Shown here: positions 17,053-26,474 of the stretch, piece after piece
Layout: every line of letters starts with the position of its first letter
How positions within the stretch are numbered: the first letter of the stretch is position 1
Source of the DNA: Enterococcus sp. DIV0212c
Lineage (GTDB): Bacteria > Bacillota > Bacilli > Lactobacillales > Enterococcaceae
NCBI RefSeq assembly: GCF_017377505.1
Contig: NZ_JAFREN010000022.1
Location: forward strand, 1-64,000
DNA: 64,000 nt
Direction: 5' to 3'
The notes under the pieces: generated by a model
Databases searched by the model: none
What the model was told of the DNA's origin: nothing
The model's input: only the letters and a program-made list of their open reading frames with translations
Position numbers and translations under genes: made by a program

Positions 17053-18015
17053 ATGAAATCTATTATAAATATCAAAAATTTGAAAGTGGTTTATGGAAAT
17101 AAAAAGGTTGCGGTTAATGAAGTAACTTTTGATGTTAACGAAGGAGAAATATTTGGTATATTAGGTCCTAATGGAGCTGGGAAAACATCACTTATAAAGT
17201 CAATGGCTACTATGCTACTACCAACTGAAGGAAGTATTCATACTTTTGGAATTGACTCAGAAAAATTTTCGAAGGAAATTAGGTCAAAAATAAATTTTGT
17301 GTATGGTGGTGAACAAGGATTCTATCCTAGGTTAACGTCTAAAGAATATTTGTCTTATTTTTGTTCTCTTTATGGGAAAAGTTCCAAAGAATCTAGTGAT
17401 CTAATTAAAAAAATTCTTACGGAAGTTAGGCTAGAACAAAGTCAGGATTTAGAAATTTACAAATATTCAAAAGGAATGAAGCAGAGACTTCATTTAGCAA
17501 GATCACTAATTAATAACCCTAGGATCTTATTTTTAGATGAACCAACAGTGGGACTTGATCCTGAGGGGGTATCTAGTCTAAGAAAATTAATCGGTGAAAT
17601 TTCTCATAGTGGAATTACGATAATTTTATGTACACATGATATCATGGAAGCTCAAGAATTATGTGATAGGATAGCATTTTTTTCCGATGGGAAAATTAGT
17701 TCAATAGATACTCCAAAAAAAATGATTCAAAACATGAGTGATAAAATAATTAAATTTCAACTTCTTTGTAATAAAAATAGATTAGAAAATCTAAACAATG
17801 GATTTTTATCAAATCATGCTCATAAAATAATAAAAAATTCAGGATATGAAATCTTAGTATACTATTCTAAGGTTAATTCATATCACAAAATTCGGAATTT
17901 TGTGACAAAACAAAATTTGGGTCTAATAAATCAGGAAAAAATTGACCTTGAGGATGCCTATTTGTACTATTATAAGGAACTTGAGGTATATGATCATGAA
18001 AAAAATTATGAATGA
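17053..18015 (+). CDS. ABC exporter ATP-binding protein
   Basis: 320 aa from ATG 17053, which has CAAGGAG at the right distance; an ATG 13 codons upstream lacks a ribosome site. Walker A GPNGAGKTS (residues 38-46), signature YSKGMKQRL and Walker B LFLDEP are intact. The size and about 80-residue C-terminal extension fit the CcmA/NodI/DrrA group that exports antibiotics and other small products. The next gene overlaps its 3' end by 20 bases. Confidence 0.88.
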   Translation: MKSIINIKNLKVVYGNKKVAVNEVTFDVNEGEIFGILGPNGAGKTSLIKSMATMLLPTEGSIHTFGIDSEKFSKEIRSKINFVYGGEQGFYPRLTSKEYLSYFCSLYGKSSKESSDLIKKILTEVRLEQSQDLEIYKYSKGMKQRLHLARSLINNPRILFLDEPTVGLDPEGVSSLRKLIGEISHSGITIILCTHDIMEAQELCDRIAFFSDGKISSIDTPKKMIQNMSDKIIKFQLLCNKNRLENLNNGFLSNHAHKIIKNSGYEILVYYSKVNSYHKIRNFVTKQNLGLINQEKIDLEDAYLYYYKELEVYDHEKNYE

Positions 18016-18748
18016 AATTGCTTATTTTGTAAATATGAATAATAAAATGTATCAATTCTTGCTTTTTATTCAACCAATATATTACTTGATTCTTATTAAA
18101 GGTCTATCTATGATAAATGGTTCATTGATTAGTTCAGATATCATTATAAACTCTGCTTTAACCAGTATGGTTGGTTATACTTGGTATTCAAGTGGCTCTA
18201 TTATTTTTATGGAAAAAAGCAGAGGCACCTTTGAGTTACTTGTATTATCTCCCAAGCCATTATGGAAAATAATTTTTTTAAGATCTTTAAGTTATGTTTT
18301 GGTTTCTTCATTTTCATTTTTCGAAACGTTATTGTTAGCAAAACTTTTTCTAAATATCAATTACTATGTATCCTTTAGCTCAGCTTGCATTTCAGTAGTC
18401 ATTTTATTGGTCTCAATGAGTATTATGGGATGCTACTTTGCTATTCTATTTGGGTTTTCCCGAAATATCTTCGAGTTACAAGATATATTCCTTAATCCGA
18501 TTATACTTTTAGTTGGTATCTTCAACATTAATAACGAAATCATTCGTACCATCAATAGAATTAATCCGCTGAGTATTTCAATAGAATGTTTAAAGGTTTC
18601 TTTTTTGAAGAAAGAACCAAGCTCTATATTGTATAAATTATTTCAATGGGGAATAGCATCGGTATTCTCTTTGATAATATTTATTATTTTAACAAAAATA
18701 ATTGAAAATAAAATCCGCAGAAAGGGAGGATTTAATGAGTTTAACTAG
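17996..18748 (+). CDS. ABC-2 type exporter permease, subunit 1
   Basis: 250 aa, about six membrane segments, ABC-2 family. Among clustered start codons the ATG at 17996 lies nine bases from GAGG and is preferred. It overlaps the ATPase gene upstream and the second permease downstream, indicating one coupled three-gene transporter, presumably exporting the product of the island or giving self-protection. Confidence 0.82.
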   Translation: MKKIMNEIAYFVNMNNKMYQFLLFIQPIYYLILIKGLSMINGSLISSDIIINSALTSMVGYTWYSSGSIIFMEKSRGTFELLVLSPKPLWKIIFLRSLSYVLVSSFSFFETLLLAKLFLNINYYVSFSSACISVVILLVSMSIMGCYFAILFGFSRNIFELQDIFLNPIILLVGIFNINNEIIRTINRINPLSISIECLKVSFLKKEPSSILYKLFQWGIASVFSLIIFIILTKIIENKIRRKGGFNEFN

Positions 18749-19508
18749 GCTTAAAGTTTTAATAAATTTATTCTATCCAAAAGAAATACTAAAAAGTATT
18801 ATCTTAAAAAAACTTCTTTTTCCATTATTTACCTTCTTATTCTATTTCATGTTTATCAAAGATATAAGTATTGGTTTTAAAGATACGACTTTTTTAGCAT
18901 TGTTAGCTATGTTTACAGGAATATCATCTTCTTTTTTTTATTTAATAAATTTTAGCAGACTTGAAAGGATTAGTGGAGTTACTGAGCTAATTATTGCAGC
19001 ACCGGTTTCTAATTTTGTTCTTCTAATTGAAAAAGCAAGTTTGATTTTAGTAGACTCAATAGTTTCAACTAATTTTAATTTTTTAATTCTAGGATTTTGT
19101 TTTAATATGAATCTATCTTTCTTTTTTGGTATTAGTGTTCAAAGTATATTAGTTATCTATGCACTGCAATATATGTTTTTAACGTTAATTTTTATTTTAT
19201 TAACGATGTACATAGATAATATCAACCTATTTTTGAATATTTTTATATCATCAATTCAGATATTCAGTGGAATCTTTTTCCCGATTTCAGTATTTGGAGA
19301 TTTCATAATGAATATTTTGAATCTTTTTCCATTGGTTAATTTAATAACAAGCTTTAGACTACTACTAACAAGATTGGACTATCGTTTGAACATTACATTT
19401 ATATGTGAAGAGCTAATAAAGCTGCTCTTATTATTTTTAATATTTTCAATTTCAAACAAACTTATTATAAAAAAATCTTTAAAGAAAGGCACTATGTTCA
19501 ACCAATAG
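18735..19508 (+). CDS. ABC-2 type exporter permease, subunit 2
   Basis: 257 aa, about six hydrophobic segments, similar in plan to the preceding permease. The ATG at 18735 is preceded by GGGAGG. It overlaps the end of subunit 1 by 14 bases. Two different permeases with one ATPase implies a heterodimeric membrane part. Confidence 0.82.
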   Translation: MSLTRLKVLINLFYPKEILKSIILKKLLFPLFTFLFYFMFIKDISIGFKDTTFLALLAMFTGISSSFFYLINFSRLERISGVTELIIAAPVSNFVLLIEKASLILVDSIVSTNFNFLILGFCFNMNLSFFFGISVQSILVIYALQYMFLTLIFILLTMYIDNINLFLNIFISSIQIFSGIFFPISVFGDFIMNILNLFPLVNLITSFRLLLTRLDYRLNITFICEELIKLLLLFLIFSISNKLIIKKSLKKGTMFNQ

Positions 19509-19521
19509 AAAGGAATATTAT

Positions 19522-20970
19522 ATGTTTTTAAAACTTCTGAAAAAGAATGCTCGCGACTTTCCTCAAAAAAAGAAATTTATTTATGATGCAGAAAGTTTAA
19601 ACAATAGGGAACTATATTTAAAAGTGCAGAGTACATTGTATTTTTTTAGAGAAAAAAAAATAGTTAATAAGAGGATTTTAGTAGAGTATACGGAACCACT
19701 CTATATAATTCCCTTATTACTTGCATCAATAATAATAAATAATCATGTATGTCTCATTGATTTAAGGATTATGAAAAAATCCAAACCTTTTATTGAAAAA
19801 ACGTTTTGTGCAGATATATGTATTTTTGAGAAAGACGTTATCATTGATGAAAAAAAAATATCTTTGGAGCAAGTATACAAATACAAAGAGCATTCAAAAT
19901 TTGATTTTGCTTTCGAAGATATAGTGGAAAAAGAAAAGCTAGTTTTAACTATTTTTACATCTGGTTCTACAGGAATTCCTAAAGGAATCAATTTTAAAAA
20001 AAGTAGTATTCTTTTTTGTATAGAATCGATCCTAAAAAAAGTTCAAATCGATTCTTTGGATAAAATTGGCTTATTTTTACCTTTAACTTTTGATTATGGC
20101 TTATATCATATATTTTTTGCACTTTTTTCTGATTGTACTTTAGAGTTTTTTACTAAAGACTTTTCTGAATTTGGGCTTCTTAACTTTATATCGCAACAAA
20201 AAATTACTTTTTTACCTTCTTTGCCTAAAATAACAATGAATCTATTTTTCCTTGTAAAGAAAAATGGAAGTAAGGGGCTAGAATCATTAAAAACCATAAC
20301 AAATACTGGTGAATTTCTAGATTTTAAAAGTCAAAAAATTGCTTGGGAAATAAATCCAGAATTAAACATATACTTTATGTATGGAATTACTGAATGCAAA
20401 AGAGTGTCTATTCTGACACCAGATGAATTCAAAGAAAAGAAGGGATCAGTAGGAAAGCCAATCCCAGGAGTAGAAGTTTTTTTGGTTAATGAAAATATTC
20501 TAAAATTGAAAAAAAAAGGTTTTGGAGAATTAGTAGTTAAAGGTCCAAATGTAGCTGAAGGTTATTTAAATAACAACTCTGATCAGTCCTTTTTTGAAAT
20601 AGAAAATAAGAACTATTTTAGAACTGGAGATTTATTTTTTATTGATAAAGATGGATACCTCTTTTTTAAAGGAAGAATTTCAGGTTTTATGAAAATAAAC
20701 GGGTATCGAGTGGATCCATTGGAAATAGAAAAAAGTACTATGAAAATAAACGAGATTGTTGCGGTAAAGGTGTTAATTGTTCACGAAAATGTAATTATGG
20801 TTTATCAAGGAAGTTTATCAAAGAATAATCTTTATAAAAAATTAATTAAAATCTTAGATGATTACAAAATTCCTAAGCTATACAAGATGAAAGAAATGCC
20901 ATTATCAAACAATGGAAAAATAGATATAGATTCCATTCGCGAAATCCTTAAAGCAAAGCTTTTTTTATAA
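19522..20970 (+). CDS. AMP-forming amino acid:carrier ligase (adenylation domain)
   Basis: 482 aa stand-alone ANL-family enzyme. Core motifs are intact: TSGSTGIPKG (146-155), YGITE (287-291), TGD, the GR hinge and NGKID with catalytic Lys466. An Asp at the A4 position (LTFDYG, Asp191) matches the residue that binds the alpha-amino group in amino-acid-activating domains and DltA, so an amino acid substrate is likely. With the decarboxylase and carrier protein that follow, it probably loads an amino acid onto the carrier. Starts 13 bases after the exporter. Confidence 0.8.
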   Translation: MFLKLLKKNARDFPQKKKFIYDAESLNNRELYLKVQSTLYFFREKKIVNKRILVEYTEPLYIIPLLLASIIINNHVCLIDLRIMKKSKPFIEKTFCADICIFEKDVIIDEKKISLEQVYKYKEHSKFDFAFEDIVEKEKLVLTIFTSGSTGIPKGINFKKSSILFCIESILKKVQIDSLDKIGLFLPLTFDYGLYHIFFALFSDCTLEFFTKDFSEFGLLNFISQQKITFLPSLPKITMNLFFLVKKNGSKGLESLKTITNTGEFLDFKSQKIAWEINPELNIYFMYGITECKRVSILTPDEFKEKKGSVGKPIPGVEVFLVNENILKLKKKGFGELVVKGPNVAEGYLNNNSDQSFFEIENKNYFRTGDLFFIDKDGYLFFKGRISGFMKINGYRVDPLEIEKSTMKINEIVAVKVLIVHENVIMVYQGSLSKNNLYKKLIKILDDYKIPKLYKMKEMPLSNNGKIDIDSIREILKAKLFL

Positions 20971-21198
20971 AGTGAATATTGTACAATAGTTTGTTTAACA
21001 AAGATAAATTATTTTGCTTTCATTTATTTTTGGGAAATAATTTCATAATAATATATTTAAAACTAAAAAACTTTAAGTAAGCTATTTATGTTTTTACGGA
21101 AATACTTTTGTAAATGATATAGTTAATAGCCTAGTTTATCAATCCTATTTATAATAGTTATTGAACAGTGCTATTAAATAGAGAGGAAGGTGTTTTCT
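20971..21198. other. Intergenic stretch after the ligase
   Basis: About 230 AT-rich bases with no gene and no clear hairpin seen. It leads into a degraded coding remnant. Confidence 0.3.
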
Positions 21199-21402
21199 TT
21201 GAACTTATTTCGAAACGGATTGAAAGAAACTTTTACCAACAAAGAATATAGATTCACAGTTTAATAATTGAAAGTTTATACAGACACAATAAAAGAAACA
21301 ATTTTGAGGCATTAACTAGAAGTATTTCTGGCGATTGTCTCATTTTTTATGGGGCTATCTTTTATTATTAATAGCCTATTCTTAAGAAAAACGATCAAAT
21401 AG
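21199..21402 (+). pseudogene. Degraded membrane protein remnant
   Basis: A TTG with a good AGGAAGG site opens a 21-codon frame (MNLFRNGLKETF...) that ends early. Further on, a second frame ending at 21402 reads LEVFLAIVSFFMGLSFIIN, a hydrophobic C terminus like that of an MFS transporter. The middle of the gene is missing. It may have been a second exporter of the island. Confidence 0.4.
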
Positions 21403-21576
21403 CACAAAGCTTGATGTATTGGAAATGTAGTATGGTATTCACTAACAATGTGTATGTAAGCCTTGAGGTTAGTTAATTTTATTATTGATACTTACTCAAC
21501 GTGTAAATAACGCCATATAGCTTTTAAGTTTAAAAAAATCGATAGAAAAATTACTTTAATTATAAGGAGAAATGTT

Positions 21577-22803
21577 ATGGAAGTAATAAAAAATTTGTTG
21601 TATGAAAAAATAGTTCAAAAGTATGGATCTCCGTTGTTTATTTATGATCTTTCTACTATTACAGAATCCTATGAAAGACTGTCAGCTGTCCTTCCTAATG
21701 ACTCAAAACTGCTATATTCCGTAAAATGCAATAATAATAGTTCCATTATTAAACATTTAAAAAGTTTAAATAGTGGATTTGAAGTTGCAACACTTGAAGA
21801 GTATATATTATTAAAAAATTGTGGTGTAAATTCTAACGATATTATTTTTACTTCACCAAGCAAGACTAGAAAAGATATTGAATATGTAATTAATAATGGA
21901 ATACGTGCTATATCGTGTGAGTCTTTAGATGAATATAAAATTATAAATACAGCGTGTCTACATTTAGAGATGGAAGTTAATGTGATTATTCGGCTTAATA
22001 TTTCTTCTAAAAATAGTAGTTCTTCTTTAAAAATGGGTGGGACGGCTTCTCAATTTGGAATTGACTATGAATTTTTTTTGGAGAATCTAGATCGCTTTAA
22101 AGAAAGTAAAGTAAGAATAAGTGGAATACACACATTTTTTGGTAGCAATATTACAAACTTAAAAGAAATAGTTGAAAATGTTCGAGAAACGATAGAAGTA
22201 AGTAATTATATAGAAGAAAAATTAGATAAATATTTAGAAATACTTAACTTTGGTGGTGGTTTTCCAGCACCTTTTGCAAGTAATGAAAAATTTGTGTGTC
22301 TAACATCAATTAATGGATTAATTGAGCAAGAGTTTAGAAAAATAAACAATAGAACTAATAAATTACTGTATTTTGAGTCAGGTCGATATTTATTGGGTGA
22401 AGCAGGTACATTAATTGGAAGCATTTTATATCAAAAAAAAAGTAAAAATAAAAATTATTTGATTGCTGATGTAGGGATGCATTGTCTGAATGGGTTGTCC
22501 AGTAGTTTAAGAATTATTCGGCCTAAAAATGAGATTAATTTTTTTAGAGAACAGAATAGAATCTATAGATATACGCTTGTTGGTCCCTCGTGTTCCCCTC
22601 TTGATATAATAAAGCAAGAACTATTGGCTGAAGAAAAAATTTTAGAAGGTGAACTATTCTACATTGAAAACGTCGGGGCATATGGTTTGTCTGCTGCACT
22701 TAATAATTTTTTAAGTAGGTCACTCCCCTTAGAAGTTTCTATTATCAATGGGATGGTAGTATCAGTAATAAGTACTAAGGTTCTGAAAGAAAAAATAGGA
22801 TAA
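21577..22803 (+). CDS. Fold-type III PLP decarboxylase, carrier-bound amino acid type
   Basis: 408 aa, full-length member of the diaminopimelate/ornithine decarboxylase family. PLP Lys50 lies in YSVKCN; His185, the GGGFPAP loop, ESGR (residues 267-270) and the active-site Cys339/Asp343 (GPSCSPLD) are present. Close to an adenylation enzyme and a carrier protein it resembles BtrK (butirosin) and VinO (vicenistatin), which decarboxylate amino acids tethered to a carrier. A lysA role is unlikely in this context. The N-terminal half of microcin C enzyme MccE has the same fold, so SAM decarboxylation is an alternative. Confidence 0.75.
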   Translation: MEVIKNLLYEKIVQKYGSPLFIYDLSTITESYERLSAVLPNDSKLLYSVKCNNNSSIIKHLKSLNSGFEVATLEEYILLKNCGVNSNDIIFTSPSKTRKDIEYVINNGIRAISCESLDEYKIINTACLHLEMEVNVIIRLNISSKNSSSSLKMGGTASQFGIDYEFFLENLDRFKESKVRISGIHTFFGSNITNLKEIVENVRETIEVSNYIEEKLDKYLEILNFGGGFPAPFASNEKFVCLTSINGLIEQEFRKINNRTNKLLYFESGRYLLGEAGTLIGSILYQKKSKNKNYLIADVGMHCLNGLSSSLRIIRPKNEINFFREQNRIYRYTLVGPSCSPLDIIKQELLAEEKILEGELFYIENVGAYGLSAALNNFLSRSLPLEVSIINGMVVSVISTKVLKEKIG

Positions 22804-22854
22804 TAGAATTCTAAGGAATAGCTTCATAATTCAGCTAGTATAATTTTAATCAAT

Positions 22855-22897
22855 GAAACAATGATCAGAGGAAAATCTGTGATTTGTTTCTTTTTTT
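22855..22897 (+). terminator. Terminator after the decarboxylase gene
   Basis: Arms 22855-22869 and 22876-22890 pair with a central mismatch bubble and are followed by TTTTTTTG. It separates the decarboxylase transcript from the carrier-protein operon. Confidence 0.7.
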
Positions 22898-23078
22898 GTT
22901 AAGAAGTAGTGTATGTAAATTTAGGATGTTAGCATTATGTGTAAATCGTTCTTCAAAACTTATTTATTATATAGTAAGTAATTGTTTAAGTGTTCTAACT
23001 ATTTTGACCTGTATACAAAATAGAAGAAAGTTATCAGATGTATGTTTAAATTAAGATAATAAATTGAGGAGGAATAGT

Positions 23079-23315
23079 ATGGAAAAAAAAATAATTATGA
23101 TTGTTAATAAGTTCATACAAGAGGAAATTAAAGATAGTAATAAAAATCTAAAATTAAGGGATTTAGGAATGGATTCAATGGCATCAATTGAGCTACTAAT
23201 TGAAATTGAAAAAGAATTTAAGATTCAAATTCCTGATAAGTATTTAACACCAGACACGTTTGAGTCATTTAATAATCTAAAAAAAGCAATATCAAATATT
23301 TTGAATGATAAATGA
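23079..23315 (+). CDS. Acyl/peptidyl carrier protein
   Basis: 78 aa from ATG 23079 with AGGAGG six bases upstream. The phosphopantetheine site is LGMDS with Ser33, and the four-helix pattern is complete. It lies apart from fatty acid genes and near a ligase and decarboxylase, so it is a dedicated carrier. It would hold the amino-acyl group during decarboxylation and hand it on. It starts a new transcript after the terminator at 22855-22897. Confidence 0.88.
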   Translation: MEKKIIMIVNKFIQEEIKDSNKNLKLRDLGMDSMASIELLIEIEKEFKIQIPDKYLTPDTFESFNNLKKAISNILNDK

Positions 23316-23469
23316 TTTTTTTTAAAAATTTACCTGTAACGTTTGGTAGTAACATACTAACAAGTATTGGTTGTCTCTAACAATTTGAATTAATTAATTC
23401 TTTTTAAATTTATGTATAGAATAAAAAAATTCATTAAAATTAAGAAAATTTATCAAGAAAGGGGAAATT

Positions 23470-24279
23470 ATGTCTTTAAATGTCGGATTAAAAAAAATAG
23501 ATTATGGATTTTTCGATATTGATGGAACAATTACTGATGACCGTGGCATGATAAGCCGAACGTTGCTAACAGAAATAAACAAGCAACCCTTTTTGCCAAT
23601 CATATGTACAGGAAGAATTATTGAAAATTCACTAAAAATATGGCAGAAGTATAATCTTTCAGATATCTTTTATGAGAAAATAATATGTCAGGATGGGAAT
23701 TGTATTTTAGATATGAAGACAATGAAGTACAAAATAATTAAGAATATTTCGATGACAAGTGTCTATCAAATCTTAAAGACTAATGAAGATATAAAGGATT
23801 GGATAGTACTATGTCCAAATACAATGATTGTTTCAAATAAATCAGCGCAACTAAAATTTAAAATGACCTATTTAGCAACTCCCAAGATAATAAAAAAAGC
23901 CTCAGTAAACACGCTGTTTGATTTGCAAGTCAAAGAACCTGTATTAGCGATTTATTTTTTTCTAGATAATGAAAATCAGTACAAACATTTAAGAATACCA
24001 GATATTGTTGAAAAGAAGATGAAGGTATTGAATGCGATTCGTATTCAACCCAATGTGACAAAAGCTACTGGAAGTATGTATCTATTAAAATCTGATTTTA
24101 AAAAGCTTGATTTAGAAAAAGTAATATCTTTTGGAGATGCGATAAATGATATAGAGCTGCTTCAAGAGTCTGAAATTTCTGTATGTATGGATAAAGCTCC
24201 CAAGGAATTGATTGCTTTAAGCGATATACATTTAAAAGGCGTTAGTTTAGAAGAATTTTTTAAAAGAAACGATATTTGA
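23470..24279 (+). CDS. HAD hydrolase, Cof/IIB type
   Basis: 269 aa. Motif I DIDGT (Asp16, Asp18), motif II CTGR (Thr47) and motif IV SFGDAINDIE are intact, with a large C2 cap between. This subfamily removes phosphate from sugar phosphates and related small molecules. In a pathway with several kinases it could unmask a phosphorylated intermediate. Starts with a GGGG-type ribosome site and is followed 13 bases later by the nucleotidyltransferase gene. Confidence 0.8.
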   Translation: MSLNVGLKKIDYGFFDIDGTITDDRGMISRTLLTEINKQPFLPIICTGRIIENSLKIWQKYNLSDIFYEKIICQDGNCILDMKTMKYKIIKNISMTSVYQILKTNEDIKDWIVLCPNTMIVSNKSAQLKFKMTYLATPKIIKKASVNTLFDLQVKEPVLAIYFFLDNENQYKHLRIPDIVEKKMKVLNAIRIQPNVTKATGSMYLLKSDFKKLDLEKVISFGDAINDIELLQESEISVCMDKAPKELIALSDIHLKGVSLEEFFKRNDI

Positions 24280-24292
24280 GGAGGCGTTAGAT

Positions 24293-25408
24293 ATGGAAAA
24301 AGAGAGTCGGATTGTAGTTTTAATGGCCAAGTTTTTTTTAGTAAAAGATGAAATAGAAGAATTAAACAGGTTGCTTAATGAATATCTTGATTGGTCAAAG
24401 GTATTAGGTTACTTGTCTGTTCATAGAATAATGGGTGTTGCTTGGGCAACGGTTAAAAAATATCATTTTGATATTGAAGGAAGAAGTCACAGTTGGCAAA
24501 AAATATTTTCAATTTTAAAAGAGAACGATTTTCTTTTAAAACATAAACAAAATGAACAAATGGAGAATATGGTAGCTGTTTATAAAGCTTTGAACGAGAA
24601 ACAAATTCCGTACGCAGCACTAAAAGGAATATCATTACTTCATTATGCTTATGAATATAACATACACCGAGATTTTAATGATAATGATATTCTAATTAAC
24701 ATTTCTGATTCTGAAGATGCTATAGAAATTTCAAAATCATTAGGATACAACTATGGAAAAAAAAGTTTTGTCACGGGAGGAATTGAAATACCGGATAGAT
24801 GGAAAGTTATTACAAGAACTATGGCAACTCATGAACTTTTTCCGTGTATAAAAGTAATTCCTGATTCATTTATAGGCCATCATATTATTGATTTTCAATT
24901 TTCTTTAGAATTATATTCAAAAGTTAGAACGGAAGAATTAGTACAAAAAATGTTATCAAATAGGGTAAATCTATCTTCATCCACGTTTAATTACTTTGCG
25001 TTAGATTTAGAAGATACTTTAATTTTCACATTACTACACTACTATAAAGAAGCAATTTATGAAAGAAAGATTTTAGACTATAAGGATCTAGCTTTGTATA
25101 AACTTTGTGATATTAACTTTTTGGTACACAATCCAGAGCTTAATATGGAATTATTAATTTCAAGGATAAATGAATATGACCTTAATAAAGCCTGTTTTTT
25201 TGCCTTGTGTCATCTTACAGAAATATTTGCTGTAGACATTGAAGATCTACTAAAAAAAATTCAAAAAAAATTAACTCCAGATTATTTTTTAGAATATTAC
25301 AATGACAATCAAACAATAGTTCATTACTGGACAGAATCAGTCAATGAGAGACTTTTTGATTTTGGTAGAGCTAATAAAATAACTGAATTTTTAGAGGAAA
25401 GAAAATAA
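24293..25408 (+). CDS. PF14907-like nucleotidyltransferase
   Basis: 371 aa. The region ALKGISLLHYAY ... HRDFNDNDILI (residues about 109-135) matches the conserved LKG and R-x-D-x-D-x-L pattern of the uncharacterised nucleotidyltransferase family often found in RiPP loci, including the lasso peptide paeninodin locus. Two of the expected acidic metal ligands (Asp131 region) are visible. It may transfer a nucleotide to the product or to a phosphate placed by one of the kinases. The GAGGAGG ribosome site is strong. Confidence 0.65.
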   Translation: MEKESRIVVLMAKFFLVKDEIEELNRLLNEYLDWSKVLGYLSVHRIMGVAWATVKKYHFDIEGRSHSWQKIFSILKENDFLLKHKQNEQMENMVAVYKALNEKQIPYAALKGISLLHYAYEYNIHRDFNDNDILINISDSEDAIEISKSLGYNYGKKSFVTGGIEIPDRWKVITRTMATHELFPCIKVIPDSFIGHHIIDFQFSLELYSKVRTEELVQKMLSNRVNLSSSTFNYFALDLEDTLIFTLLHYYKEAIYERKILDYKDLALYKLCDINFLVHNPELNMELLISRINEYDLNKACFFALCHLTEIFAVDIEDLLKKIQKKLTPDYFLEYYNDNQTIVHYWTESVNERLFDFGRANKITEFLEERK

Positions 25409-25425
25409 AGGTGGAGTAAATTATT

Positions 25426-26427
25426 ATGAAATTTCAAGATATTTTAAGTATTTTTTATGATAACTGGACAATAAAAGGTAATGTATTGGAATGTCAAAAA
25501 TTTGATAATGGTAGTCCAAATGACGTATGGAAAATCAAATGTAGTGAAGGCTGCTATGTGTTAAAAAAATGTAAATTAGATGTAGAAAACGATTGGTACA
25601 AAATTCAACATTTATATCTAGAAAAATGGAAATCTGAGGGTATTCCTGTTTCCATGCCAATTTTAACTAAAAATAATAATAATGTAGCAAATGTTAGTGG
25701 AGAATTATATCAACTTTATGGATTTGTGGAAGGAGAACGATATCAGTTAAACAAAATTAACATGTTGAGGCAAGTAGCGCTATTAACGACAGAGCTGCAT
25801 AGTGTTGAGTGTGATGACAGTGATCAAAAAAGTGCTTTTAATGATTTAGAATTGTGGCTACAGTATCCAAAAGAGAATTTAGAGAATCTTAAAATAACTT
25901 TATTAAATTTGGAAACTAGTAATTTAGATATTAATGAATATCTAAAAGAAGTTGAAGACAACCTTTATTTTGCTCAAGCATCTCTTTCTTATGAAACGTA
26001 CATGTCATTACCTAGGGCGTTAACTCACGGAGAGTTGCATCATACAAATATAATATTCAAAGACAATAAGTTAAAGTGCTTAATTGATTTTGATTCAATT
26101 CAAGTTCGCCCGAGAATTTATGACATAGCTAGAGCATCTTTATTTCTTTCACGAAAAAGGAGAGGAGAATTTGTTGTTAATGAAAAATTCGTGTACGAAT
26201 TTCTGCAAGTATATTGTCAAAACTCAAAGCTAACTAAAGAAGAATTTAATGGTATCAGTATTATATTATTATATTATTTTATGCCAACTGCTTCTTATGT
26301 GAAAAAAATGGCTAAATCAGAAAAATTATCATGGTATCTTCCTTGGACATTAAAGGGTATGAGATATGTAAAAAATGAATTCACATCAATTGTAGAAAAT
26401 AATCTCAGAAGGGTTTTATTAAAATAA
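25426..26427 (+). CDS. APH-fold kinase
   Basis: 333 aa phosphotransferase of the aminoglycoside phosphotransferase/homoserine kinase type. The catalytic loop reads HGELHHTN (residues 201-208), with Glu203 where most members have Asp before Leu, and the metal site is IDFDS (220-224). N-terminal ATP-lobe features are visible. In antibiotic loci such kinases either phosphorylate an intermediate (as in streptidine synthesis) or the final product for self-protection. It is not close to the known clinical APH enzymes. Confidence 0.78.
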   Translation: MKFQDILSIFYDNWTIKGNVLECQKFDNGSPNDVWKIKCSEGCYVLKKCKLDVENDWYKIQHLYLEKWKSEGIPVSMPILTKNNNNVANVSGELYQLYGFVEGERYQLNKINMLRQVALLTTELHSVECDDSDQKSAFNDLELWLQYPKENLENLKITLLNLETSNLDINEYLKEVEDNLYFAQASLSYETYMSLPRALTHGELHHTNIIFKDNKLKCLIDFDSIQVRPRIYDIARASLFLSRKRRGEFVVNEKFVYEFLQVYCQNSKLTKEEFNGISIILLYYFMPTASYVKKMAKSEKLSWYLPWTLKGMRYVKNEFTSIVENNLRRVLLK

Positions 26428-26474
26428 GTATCGTATATTCAGAATAAACATTTTAGTAAGGGAGATATAAAAGT

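Noticed and set aside
21577..22803. Housekeeping lysA
   Set aside because: It has the right fold but lies between a stand-alone adenylation enzyme and a carrier protein in foreign AT-rich DNA, away from lysine genes.
25426..26427. APH-fold gene as a known clinical aminoglycoside resistance gene
   Set aside because: Sequence motifs are those of the broad fold only, and the gene is embedded in the biosynthetic operon.
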